From contig CAXHTR010000008.1 of the NCBI GenBank assembly GCA_964019655.1, forward strand, positions 1,054,001 to 1,118,000: DNA of 64,000 nucleotides, given 5' to 3'. Below the pieces are notes generated by a model that searched no databases, was not told the DNA's origin, and saw only the letters and a list, made by a program, of their open reading frames with translations. Within the stretch, counting starts at the first letter, position 1. Every line of letters begins with the position of its first letter. Source of the DNA: Perkinsela sp. pyNocScin1 (taxonomy: Eukaryota; Euglenozoa; Kinetoplastea; Prokinetoplastida; Perkinselidae). Positions 19,349 through 28,257 of the stretch are shown in pieces. Position numbers and translations under genes: made by a program.

Positions 19349-20470
19349 CTACCAATACCACTTGAGTCCGTGACAATCAGCATACGCATTTCCGTCAGAA
19401 TCGTAAAGCACCTCTTCGGAAGAATCACAATACTCCTCATAATACTCACCTCCTGAACCATCAGAAGACTCATCTTCCGAATCATCAGAAGGCTCATCTT
19501 CAGAAGAATCATCTTCTTCCCGCAATGTGACCTCCAACCGCTTGTTCTGCATCGCTTTTGCCTTGCGGTGCTCGGGGATATTCCCCTGCAGACAGACGTG
19601 GAGGTTATCGCGGCACTCCTGCTCGTTTAGCTTTCCCGAAAAGTCGTTGTTGTAAATGCGGATGCTTATCATTTTCTCGGGAAGATTTCGCAGAATTTCA
19701 TCGCTCAGCTCCCCGGTGAGCCGGTTGTCTCCCAGGTCAAGAGCTATCATGTTCGCCGGCAACTTGTCAAAGCAAACACTACCGTCAAAGGAGTTGCTGG
19801 AGACATTGACCTTTTCGAGTGCAGCCGGCAGGTGGCACAGGTCAACAGAGCCCGAAAAATCATTTTGGCTGATGTTGAAATTGCGCAAAGTAGCGGGAAG
19901 TACCGCAAAGTTTACAGATCCGCTGAATTTACACCCCTCGAGCGTACAATACTTAAGATTCTTCGGCAATGCCGTAAAATCGATGCTTCCACAGTGCTGA
20001 GTCTTGCTTATGTCGAGATTGCTAAGTTCAGATGGCAGAGTTTGGACGTCGATAGAGCCTTCAAAGGGCGTGTCGTGGATGATGAGATCTTCCAGAAGTT
20101 CTGGGAGGCGTGCAAAGTCGAGTGCCCCTTTGAATAAACTTTCGTCAATGACGAGAGTTTCAAGCTTTCGCGGGATGAAATCCACCTGAAGCGTACCGCC
20201 CATTGGCCCGCTCTGGGTGTAGAGATTCGGACAAAGATTAAGATACAAGACGTGCTCGCCGTCGTGTGCCTCAACGATGTCCCACTCGCGAAAGTCGATG
20301 AATTCCCCATTTTTCTTGTAGCTCTCCAGTGAATTTTTGTCAAAGCCTTGGGCCAGGAGCTCGAGCATCGCCTGTTCAGAAAGCATAAATGGGTCGACGC
20401 GGCCGACGGGTAGATCAGCAGTGATGCACAGGTTGAATAAGAGGGTGGCCATGAAGTAAGATTGAAACAT
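19349..20470 (-). CDS. LRR family protein 4 with acidic serine tail
   Basis: 373 aa. Opening MFQSYFMATLLFNLCITAD (Met7 is an alternative start) gives the family's hydrophobic-TAD head with the longest hydrophobic run of the group, a plausible signal sequence. LSEQAMLELLAQGF follows; the LRRNT-like segment (FREWDIVEAHDGEH) lacks the cysteine pair. About eight LRRs are followed, uniquely in this family, by a tail of some 60 residues rich in Asp, Glu and Ser (e.g. SSEDEPSDDSEDESSDGSGG) and a final ADCHGLKWYW. The usual VVDExG ending is missing. The 49-base repeats lie on both sides. Confidence 0.87.
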   Translation of the reverse strand: MFQSYFMATLLFNLCITADLPVGRVDPFMLSEQAMLELLAQGFDKNSLESYKKNGEFIDFREWDIVEAHDGEHVLYLNLCPNLYTQSGPMGGTLQVDFIPRKLETLVIDESLFKGALDFARLPELLEDLIIHDTPFEGSIDVQTLPSELSNLDISKTQHCGSIDFTALPKNLKYCTLEGCKFSGSVNFAVLPATLRNFNISQNDFSGSVDLCHLPAALEKVNVSSNSFDGSVCFDKLPANMIALDLGDNRLTGELSDEILRNLPEKMISIRIYNNDFSGKLNEQECRDNLHVCLQGNIPEHRKAKAMQNKRLEVTLREEDDSSEDEPSDDSEDESSDGSGGEYYEEYCDSSEEVLYDSDGNAYADCHGLKWYW

Positions 20471-21294
20471 TGAAATTAAGGTAGATTTATAGATCCTTTC
20501 GTAGCTTCGTCATTTTCGTCGAATTTTTTACCGAATGTCCACTGCTTGTAATCATCAATGCAGTAGAAATAAGCTATCGATCGAGCATATTACACCGTGA
20601 ATCTTACCGTAAGAAAATTTAAGTTGCATTTAAAGTATACGCATCCACTTGATCGCCGCAGGTCAATACAGCTGCTGTACTTCCCTAGTAAAAAGAACGG
20701 AGCGGAAAGGGAAAATTATTACACCCCCAAAAGTAAAAGATCAGGTGCTTATTAGGTTCGATGCGGCATTATCCGCATTCTTATTCGGAAGAGGGATTGC
20801 CTGAATTTGATCATCATGAAGGGAATTTCTATAAGAATGGAAGCTATGTACCACACGGTTTTTCGTCGGCTTATCACGGCCAAGAAATGGCTCAAGCGGA
20901 TTAGGAATGTGTGGACGCGGGCGCGGTCGAGCGAGCTCGACGTTGCCAGCTCAATCTGCGGTGGCCAGCGCGTGCAAACCACTGGGGTCGGTCGGCACGC
21001 AGAGGGCTGGCGCACCGGTGGCGCAATCTCCGCGTACTATGAAACTGCGCACTTATGAAGTAGAAGTGCGCAGGGATTAATTGCAGCGTCAGGGCTTGAT
21101 GGATAAATCCGTATTAGCTGAGATTCTCTTCACATTGAAGCAAAAATTGAAAGTTACAATAAGTCAAAAAAAAATTACGTCCCATCCCGAAAATTCCATC
21201 AAATTGACTGTAGGTACCACTGAAGTCAGTAAAGCGCCAAAGCTCGCAAAGTGGCTATTGTATTCGCTCGGACGATGGAACCACATGCTCTTCC
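20471..21294. other. intergenic, holds repeat copy 2
   Basis: About 820 bases upstream of LRR 4. It contains the second 49-base repeat (20730-20778). A minus-strand reading frame there ends NADNAASNLIST and extends upstream for some 60 codons, but I see no start or family; it may be a decayed copy of a small gene. Confidence 0.5.
20730..20778 (-). repeat. 49-base direct repeat with hairpin, copy 2
   Basis: Matches 18972-19020 at 47 of 49 positions, including the ATGCGG-cattat-CCGCAT stem. On the minus strand it also encodes ADNAASNL just before a stop, in the same frame as copy 1. Confidence 0.8.
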
Positions 21295-23445
21295 CTATAC
21301 CTCCACAGCGGCGCGTTTCTTGCCCTTCGTCGCGAGAATGTCCTTGGCTTCCTCCTCCAACAAGCTGCCGTCGTCGGCCGCCTCGAGCCCCTTGTCGTCG
21401 CCCGCGCTGGCCAGCAGCACGCCGTCCATGTCGTCGTAGCCGAAGCGGCAGTACTTGGCAAGCAGAGACTTCGATTTCTTCGCAGATTTGTCTTTCAGAA
21501 CTTTTTTCTTCGTTTCAACCGTTTTCGTCGAACGTTCTTCTTCTGCTTCAAATTCTTCTCTATTCTCCACTGCATTGTCTTCTTGTTCAGCCTCGACCGC
21601 ATTCTTCCGCGCAGCTTCGCTCACGAGTCTTTTCCTGACCCGTCGCTTCTGCGTGTCGTATCGAGCGACAAAGGCATTCGCCTCTGTGACCGCGTCCCCT
21701 CCCTCCGGCGCCGGCTGCCGCTGGTGCACCGAGGCGCTCGACTTCCGCACCTTCTTCGGCTTCTTATGCATAAAGAGCTCACAGAAGTGCAGCAGCGAGA
21801 AGTCGTCGAGGGGGTTGCCCGCGTGGTCGATGGGCTGGCCGGCGGCGACACGCTCGGCGAACTTGACGACGGTCGGGTGGTAGTGGCGCATGAGCTGCGT
21901 GAGCTCCCACGCAGGCTCGGTCGCCGCGTGGGCGTACTGCGGGTCCCGCGCGAGGGGGTCGTACTGCGCCTTCCGCGGGGTTTTATCAGAATTATCTTTC
22001 GACAGTATGTCTGCAAAGTATTTGGCGTTGATCGCTGGGCGCTTGGGTCCGAGGACGACGCTGACGCTCGGGTTGCACTTGTAGAGGTCGCTGAGCGTCA
22101 TGAGCGTCGCGCAGGCGTAGGCCGCGCTGTTCACGAGGGCCGCCTGCAGCAGGCGGTGCACGAAGGCCGCGACGACGCGCGGGTCGTGCGCCTTCGACAG
22201 GCTCTTGTGCATGAGCGCGAAAAAGAGGCTGAGGTGCGCGTTCTGTGGCATGTGCGTCGGGTCGAACGGCACGAGGTGGTAGAGCGAGCGGTAGAAGCGC
22301 TCGTGGAAGCCGCCGGCCTCGCGGTCGAGGCAGAACAGCAGGAGGCTGAGCGCGCTGACGCGATTGTGAAAAAGCTGCGAGGCCGAGGCCATCACGAAGA
22401 CGGCGTCGATCTCCTTTTTGATCTGCGTGGACGTCCCGGCGTAGGGCAGCGCGCGCTTCATGCCCGTGAGGATGCCGTTCATGATGCGCTGCTCGATCTC
22501 GCCGGCGGCGAGGCGTTTTCGGAAGAGGTCGACGTAGACGCTGATGCACGCGGCGGGGAGGCGCTGGTTGCGGTACCCGAAGACAATTTGGTTGAAAATG
22601 TGAATGACAGAGCGGAGCGTCTTCTCAGTCGTGGCAGAATCCTCGATGAGGCGCTGGAGGTGCTGGACGACGCAGAGCTGCTCGTTCGAGTGCTTTTTCA
22701 TGAACTCAATGAGAATGAGCGAGCAGCGCGCGGCGACGACGGCGTTCGGGTCGCCGAGCTTGTTCACGATGGTCGCAGCGATGCGGTTGGTCTGCTCGGG
22801 CACGCGGTGCAAAAGTTCACTTAAGAATCGGAGTGTGTTGAGCTTGCGGCCGTCGGAGGTCGTCCACTTTATGCGGAGCTCTTCTTCCATTAGTGTGAGG
22901 ATGCCGCGGAACTTAGTTTTGAGCGAGTCCTCAAAGCACCAGAGCACGAGGGTGCGCTCGCGGGCGGCGGCGTCGTGCGGGAGCTGGAACACGGGCTGCT
23001 GGACGAAGGCGCGCAGGGGCCGCGCCAGCGGGACAACTTTGTTGGAAATGATGAGCTCCTTGAGTGTGTCGCACAAGAAGCCGTGGAACTGCGTGTTCTT
23101 CGTCTGGAGCATGCCGGCGATTTCCTCGAGGGCCTCGCCCGCGGCGAGGAAGTCGGCGGGGGACTGCGCGAGCTCGCAGAGGAGCGCGAGCTTGTCCTTC
23201 TGCGTGAGCTTCTGGCTCGCCGGGACTTTTTGCAAGCCCACCGGGACGTAGGCGCGCGGGGCTGCCTTCTTCCAGGCGGCCTGGGCCTTCGCGAAGAGCG
23301 TTTTGGCCTCCTCGTGGACCTTCTCGGCGCGCTGCGGGTCAGCGGTCTCGTGGTACTGCGCGGCCTCGCGGAGGGAGAGCTCGCGCAGGCCCGGGTTGAC
23401 GGAGAACCAGAGCGTCTTGTCAGTGCTATCGGTGAAGGGAGGCAT
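21295..23445 (-). CDS. MAK21: CEBPZ/MAK21 (NOC1) ribosome-biogenesis protein
   Basis: 716 aa from the ATG at 23445 (the frame runs on upstream only to a TTG). MAK21/NOC1 pairs with NOC2 to mature and export pre-60S ribosomes. The protein is a long helical repeat; the CBF/MAK21 domain lies at about residues 330-560. The diagnostic end is YDPLARDPQYAHAATEPAWE, then LMRHYHPTVVKFA, GNPLDDFSLLHFCELF and MHKKPKKVR, closely following the family's YDPLKREP...HPSV..FA...GDPLQDFTL.RFLDRF order. The acidic/basic C-terminal tail is shorter than in yeast (1025 aa). A strong pyrimidine tract precedes the start. Confidence 0.9.
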   Translation of the reverse strand: MPPFTDSTDKTLWFSVNPGLRELSLREAAQYHETADPQRAEKVHEEAKTLFAKAQAAWKKAAPRAYVPVGLQKVPASQKLTQKDKLALLCELAQSPADFLAAGEALEEIAGMLQTKNTQFHGFLCDTLKELIISNKVVPLARPLRAFVQQPVFQLPHDAAARERTLVLWCFEDSLKTKFRGILTLMEEELRIKWTTSDGRKLNTLRFLSELLHRVPEQTNRIAATIVNKLGDPNAVVAARCSLILIEFMKKHSNEQLCVVQHLQRLIEDSATTEKTLRSVIHIFNQIVFGYRNQRLPAACISVYVDLFRKRLAAGEIEQRIMNGILTGMKRALPYAGTSTQIKKEIDAVFVMASASQLFHNRVSALSLLLFCLDREAGGFHERFYRSLYHLVPFDPTHMPQNAHLSLFFALMHKSLSKAHDPRVVAAFVHRLLQAALVNSAAYACATLMTLSDLYKCNPSVSVVLGPKRPAINAKYFADILSKDNSDKTPRKAQYDPLARDPQYAHAATEPAWELTQLMRHYHPTVVKFAERVAAGQPIDHAGNPLDDFSLLHFCELFMHKKPKKVRKSSASVHQRQPAPEGGDAVTEANAFVARYDTQKRRVRKRLVSEAARKNAVEAEQEDNAVENREEFEAEEERSTKTVETKKKVLKDKSAKKSKSLLAKYCRFGYDDMDGVLLASAGDDKGLEAADDGSLLEEEAKDILATKGKKRAAVEV

Positions 23446-23996
23446 TGGGTGATAAAAGAAGAAAGAAATAGAGAGAAAGTTAGGAAGGACTGGGGCTAGG
23501 TGATAGACGGAATTTATGCAGGAACGGTGCAAGTTTTCGTTCGCATCTATGCAAAGAACAATCGAGAAATTTCATCTACTCCATTCGAAATGAAAAGCAT
23601 AAGAGTTCTGCCCACAGCCCAAGCATCCGTTTCACTGATAAATCGCGGAAGCAACTAATAGAATGATGACCCGTTGCTTCTTATTTTTAGTAAGGCCATT
23701 TTTCTTCAAGGCCATTTTATTATGTTTCGGTAGTCTTCACTGGGCTTGCACGACTGCTTTGAAGATAAGCCATTGGTTCTCAAACGCAATGAATAGTGCC
23801 TGTGTGACCCACAGCTCGATACGCGGCTTCCCCCTCACTGCCCATGAATGCCACTAGTTTGCTATCATTTTCTCAGCTTACTTGACTCAAATTACTAAAA
23901 AACACATAGAATTTCGTGACCCCAAAATTCTCTAATTCTTACTGCGACATCAGCTTCTACTCTGGGTCACACTCTACTGTATGGACACACGACAAC
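23446..23996. other. intergenic, no gene seen
   Basis: About 550 bases between RFC2 and MAK21. It contains the pyrimidine-rich leader of MAK21 and a 19-base match (23745-23763) to 11896-11914, perhaps debris of a shared element. Confidence 0.5.
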
Positions 23997-25085
23997 TCAC
24001 ACAGCGTCGACGCGCTGGCACTCGCGATGGAGCTGGGCGAGGATGCCGACAAGCTGGAGCTTCGTCGTGAGGCCGTCGGCGGTGCGCATCTGCCCCTCGG
24101 CGAGCACGCGCAGGAGCTCGAGGATGCAGCCCTCCTTGCCGGCCTCGGGGATGTTCGGGTGGCACCGCGCAGCGATGTCGTCACCGCGCGTCTGAATGAC
24201 CTTGCTCATTGTCATCAGAATGTCTGTCACCGCGTAGCCCTTCGAGAGCAGCTCGCGCTCCATCGTCGCGACGGCGGCGGTGAGGCTGCCGTTCACCGTG
24301 TCAATCAAAATCGACTCGATCGTCGAGGGCGACGGTTGGTCGCACACCTTGAAAACATTTGCGGCGTTGACGATGCCAAAGCCCGCGGCGGTGGACTGGA
24401 GGCCGTTGATGGCGATGCGGAGGTCGCCCTCAGCGATAAAAACAAGGGCCGCGATACCGGGCTCAGTATATGTCAGAGTGCCCTCTGTCGCCTCGCCGTC
24501 GTCGTTCTTTTCGAGGGCGATGTTCTCCTGAACACAGATATACAAAAGCTTTTCCTGGACCTCGCGGTTCGTCAGGCGCGAGAAGCGCACGACAGCGCAC
24601 CGGGACTGAATCGGCTCAATGATTTTGTGCGAGACGTTGCACGAGAGCACGAATCTCGTGCTCGACGAGTAAATCTCCATCGTGCGACGCAGCGCCTGCT
24701 GCGCGGCGGGCGTCATGCTGTCTGCCTCGTCGAGCAAGACTATTTTGTGCCGGAGCGGGGGCAGGGTCACCTTTTTTTGCGCGAAGAGTTTGATTTTGGA
24801 GCGGATGACGTCGATACCGCGCTCATCGCTGGCGTTGAGCTCGAGGAAGGCCGATTCCATGAGCTTCGGCCCGAGGAGCTCGTTCGCGAGGCAGACGAGG
24901 CTGGACGTCTTGCCGGTCCCCGGCGGGCCGCAGAGGAGCAGGTTTGGGAGGTTGCCCTGCTTGGAAATGGCGCGGAGACGGCTCATGATTTCGGTGTTGC
25001 CGACGACCTCGTCTATGGTTTTCGGGCGGTACTTCTCGACCCATGGGAGGCTCTCTGGGACATTTTTTGGCTTCACACCGAACAT
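23997..25085 (-). CDS. RFC2: replication factor C small subunit RFC2
   Basis: 362 aa from the ATG at 25085; the open frame continues upstream only to a GTG. RFC loads PCNA at primer ends. Motifs: LPWVEKYRPKTIDEVVGN, Walker [23 protein letters not shown], Walker B VLLDEADSM, QQALRRTME, sensor SCNVSHKIIEPIQSRCAVVRF. The closest match is human RFC2 (yeast Rfc4), by ALLGP-like ANELLGPKL, FAQKKVTLPPLRHKI and NVFKVCDQPSP. Length is normal. It is transcribed in the same direction as the flanking unknown protein and MAK21. Confidence 0.93.
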   Translation of the reverse strand: MFGVKPKNVPESLPWVEKYRPKTIDEVVGNTEIMSRLRAISKQGNLPNLLLCGPPGTGKTSSLVCLANELLGPKLMESAFLELNASDERGIDVIRSKIKLFAQKKVTLPPLRHKIVLLDEADSMTPAAQQALRRTMEIYSSSTRFVLSCNVSHKIIEPIQSRCAVVRFSRLTNREVQEKLLYICVQENIALEKNDDGEATEGTLTYTEPGIAALVFIAEGDLRIAINGLQSTAAGFGIVNAANVFKVCDQPSPSTIESILIDTVNGSLTAAVATMERELLSKGYAVTDILMTMSKVIQTRGDDIAARCHPNIPEAGKEGCILELLRVLAEGQMRTADGLTTKLQLVGILAQLHRECQRVDAV

Positions 25086-25174
25086 TTTACTATGGGAAGG
25101 GGAAACGGAATGCTTTAAAGATGAGCCGTGCGAATTAGAAAAAGAATAGGAGAAACGCAAACATGACTGTGTAT

Positions 25175-26818
25175 TCACAATTTTATGTCAATGACACGCA
25201 AAAGATACGGCTTCATAATATCGATGAGCTCCTTCGCCGTAGGGCTCTGGGACTCCTTGAGCCACTTCGCGAAGGACGCGACGTGCTTCTTGGCGTCTTT
25301 ATTACTGATGACCCCACGCAAGGTGCTTCGCCGAGCGATCAAGAGTAAAAGAAAGTATTTTTGTAGCTCAAGCGATTCTTTCGCCGAGGCTGGTAGGCTA
25401 GCGAGAAACTTGATGATTTCAAGGGTGTCGATGCTTTTCGGATCTATTTCAAGTAATTGACTGCACAAATCTTCGACCAGCGCCTTCGATGGTGCTTCCG
25501 ACGAATAGAGAATGGGCACGATGAGAAGTAGAGTGTCTTTCGTAAAAGTACGCTTTAAAGATGAAAGTTTGGCGAAGATTTTCTCGAATTCTTGCTTTTC
25601 GATGAAGTGTAGGCGCTGATTTTGAAGAAGAAAGTGAACGAGTGCCTCTGCATCGAATCTGTCAAACTCTGCCCATATTGCCTTGATATATGCGTCCCTC
25701 ACTTTATCATCGTTCACCCAGGACGTTTTGAGCATGTGCGTGAGACCCAAGAGATTATAGGCAGGCATATGTGCAATAGCTAGAAGAATAGCAGGTTGGG
25801 CAAGTGCAGCACCGATCTGCAGGAAAGAGAGCGTTCTGTGCTGCGACGCACACATCAACGATCTGAAAAGTAATGGCCATACGATGAGATTTTGGACACG
25901 AGTGATCTCGGGAAGGCCTTTCTCCGGCATAAAGTTTTCGATAACTTGGATTATTGGGTAAATGCTGCCCTGGTTGTCCTTGATCGTATACATTTTGTTT
26001 TTCTGGAAGCGAAACGTGCGCGCGTACACAAGGACGGCAGATGCAATATAAAAGCGTTGTGTGGAGGATAGTGTCTGCAATCCACAGACTTTTCTCACCA
26101 GGACGTCGAATATGCGCGACGAAGGCCCCACGTGACTCAGTGCAATGTGATTCGAGCTGCATAAAAAGATGAGCAACTTAGCGAGCGCTGTCGCGTGTCG
26201 GGCTCTCTCTTCTTCAGTTTCTGTCGCAGCAGGGAGGAGTGACTCGAATAGCTCGGACTCAAAAATGTCATAGGTGTCACTTTTCGGCTTCTTATCTATG
26301 CGCAGAGTAGCAAACAAACGCACGATTGCTTTCTCAATGAATCTTTCCACGTCGCGGGCATCTAGACTGGATGGGCGGAGGATAAGAAAAACAGCAACGT
26401 CACTTATGAGATCTGGTGTAAGAAGCTGGATAATCGCGCCAAAGCATTTCATTAGTGAGGGTAACAGCGTGCTATATAGCTGATGTCTTTTTTGTACGGA
26501 TGGCTCTCTTGCATCATCCTTGTAAAGTGTAAGTGTCATGTCGTGCACGAGAAGTGAGCTCAGCGAACGTGCCATTCTTTTGAATGACCTTGGGTAAGAT
26601 TTTGGCATGTGACGAATTTGAGCGATGATATCTTCGCGATCCGAAGTCCGAAGCACTGAAAGTACACTTGTAAGAAATATTTTCCGCTTTTCATATTTTC
26701 GAAACGCATTCGGCTTCGAAAATGTCTGGAAACTATCCAAAAGTGGTACGATGGATGGAGTGCATCGCTGATTAACTGAAAACCGCATAGCTCGTAAAAA
26801 TTTTAGTGAAACATTCAT
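25175..26818 (-). CDS. large helical protein, probably mitochondrial
   Basis: 547 aa, family not recognised. The N-terminus (MNVSLKFLRAMRFSVNQRC) is hydrophobic and basic without acids, compatible with a mitochondrial presequence. The whole protein is leucine-rich and alpha-helical, as in HEAT-like, PPR-like or trypanosome mitochondrial RNA-binding complex proteins, but no repeat consensus could be fixed by eye. No catalytic motif is evident. It ends 89 bases before the RFC2 start. Codon use is less GC-rich than that of the conserved neighbours. Confidence 0.8.
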   Translation of the reverse strand: MNVSLKFLRAMRFSVNQRCTPSIVPLLDSFQTFSKPNAFRKYEKRKIFLTSVLSVLRTSDREDIIAQIRHMPKSYPRSFKRMARSLSSLLVHDMTLTLYKDDAREPSVQKRHQLYSTLLPSLMKCFGAIIQLLTPDLISDVAVFLILRPSSLDARDVERFIEKAIVRLFATLRIDKKPKSDTYDIFESELFESLLPAATETEEERARHATALAKLLIFLCSSNHIALSHVGPSSRIFDVLVRKVCGLQTLSSTQRFYIASAVLVYARTFRFQKNKMYTIKDNQGSIYPIIQVIENFMPEKGLPEITRVQNLIVWPLLFRSLMCASQHRTLSFLQIGAALAQPAILLAIAHMPAYNLLGLTHMLKTSWVNDDKVRDAYIKAIWAEFDRFDAEALVHFLLQNQRLHFIEKQEFEKIFAKLSSLKRTFTKDTLLLIVPILYSSEAPSKALVEDLCSQLLEIDPKSIDTLEIIKFLASLPASAKESLELQKYFLLLLIARRSTLRGVISNKDAKKHVASFAKWLKESQSPTAKELIDIMKPYLLRVIDIKL

Positions 26819-26924
26819 ATAAAAAGTGTATGTATTTCAAAAATGTGAAAGCACCGTCAAACGAAGTACTACGAAAAACGAAAGATCTCCTTCTCATCAC
26901 CGTACGAGAGTGGGATACATGGTT

Positions 26925-27917
26925 CTAACATGATTCAAACAGAAGCTCAACAGACCCGAACTGAAGCCTGTCTCCTGTTTCTATTTCTGCTGGAGCTGCC
27001 CGGATTTGAATGTTTTCATCTCCCCGGTGTATCTGCAACTCCTCGTTGCTGTATGAAGACAAATAAAATTTTTCTGTAGCTTCAACGTACACTATCGATG
27101 CAATGAATTCGTTAGGCATTAATTTATGAGCTCTATCGAATGCGCTGAGGTTCAAGTAAGCATTCGATTGAATTTCACTCGATGTGTTATCATCCAGGGT
27201 AATGTACCCTATATAGAATACACGAATGTACTGGACGAAGATCACTTCGTCATTAAGGCGAATACGCGATAGCGGTTTCAAAAGTGATATTGGATCGACA
27301 CGAGGGCGCTTACTACCGCCAGTGGAGGAAACTACTGGTTCTTTAAATAAAAGACTTGATTCGGCCAAGATACTATCTATGTCAAGATCGAGATCTGTTA
27401 TTTTGGGCCAGGTAAGATTGATCATGGGTGCTTGCTTCTTTGATTCAAGATTCGGAAGCTGCTTAGTTTGAGTGAAAGTGGACTTTTTTGTAGATGCATC
27501 GTCGGTATTCAGAAAAAGATTCGTGTATTTTTCTAGAAATGAAGCAGCGTTCTCTTGTGCATTGCTATGGTCATCGTTTAGCTTCTTCAAATTCATCATG
27601 AGATAATTTTTCAAGCGTGTCTTCTCTGAATCACTCTCACGCTCGAGTTTCAGGAGCTTTTCGTGATCAATTTGTGCTTCATCGCTCGGTTCTGCTTCAA
27701 GATTGGTAGTAACTCTTGCTTCACCACTCATGGCCGAAAAGGCCTGATAAGCTTCAGTGAGAGCTTTTCGATACTCCCTTCTTAATCTTATCTCTTGGCT
27801 ATATTCAGAAAGTGCAGCCTTTGCGTTTTCTCGCATCTCATGCTTATCAAGCGTGAAATGAAAAGATTTTTCTGACATTGATATCAATCTAGTATTGGTA
27901 TGAAGGGGGCAAAGCAT
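26925..27917 (-). CDS. unknown protein with possible C-terminal FHA-like domain
   Basis: 330 aa from 27917; an alternative ATG at 27878 (MSEKSFHFTLDKHEMRE) removes 13 residues. Residues about 20-150 are charged and helical, probably coiled coil. The last 100 residues are beta-rich: IVYVEATEKFYLSSYSNEEL, then IETGDRLQFGSVELLFES, which resembles the end of an FHA phosphothreonine-binding domain (…L.dGDvI.iGs..F.F). The FHA idea is weak. It is the first gene of the minus block at the divergent switch, 340 bases from the first plus gene. Confidence 0.72.
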   Translation of the reverse strand: MLCPLHTNTRLISMSEKSFHFTLDKHEMRENAKAALSEYSQEIRLRREYRKALTEAYQAFSAMSGEARVTTNLEAEPSDEAQIDHEKLLKLERESDSEKTRLKNYLMMNLKKLNDDHSNAQENAASFLEKYTNLFLNTDDASTKKSTFTQTKQLPNLESKKQAPMINLTWPKITDLDLDIDSILAESSLLFKEPVVSSTGGSKRPRVDPISLLKPLSRIRLNDEVIFVQYIRVFYIGYITLDDNTSSEIQSNAYLNLSAFDRAHKLMPNEFIASIVYVEATEKFYLSSYSNEELQIHRGDENIQIRAAPAEIETGDRLQFGSVELLFESC

Positions 27918-28257
27918 ATTCTAGCACTGATAAAAATTCCTTCCGAATGAAAATTTATTGAAACATTAATCACGCTGGATAGACTGCGCATTAAATTTAT
28001 GCTACAACTTTCATGATAATCATGGTGTCCGTGGAATGGCTATGTTATCTTTCCCGCAAACTGCTTCGAAAATATGCCTGACCAATTAATTGTGAAATAG
28101 GGGGTGCTGAATTTCGATCAATGATAATTGATGTACAGAAGTAAAATCTTTTTACTGAGTGTTACATCGAAATCGTAGATGGAAGTAATTATGAATTTGT
28201 TCCGATTGGTTAAGATTATTTTTCACTCTGTATTATGTTACTTAAATTCAGAATGTC
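27918..28257. promoter_or_regulatory. divergent strand-switch region, putative Pol II start zone
   Basis: Minus-strand genes run left from here and plus-strand genes run right. In trypanosomatids such divergent regions carry RNA polymerase II initiation and histone-variant marks. The 340 bases are AT-rich, with no ORF of note and no motif I can name. The role is inferred from gene orientation only. Confidence 0.55.

Noticed and set aside
21583-22824. Plus-strand open frame of 413 codons
   Set aside because: Antisense to MAK21/CEBPZ, which has clear family motifs on the other strand.
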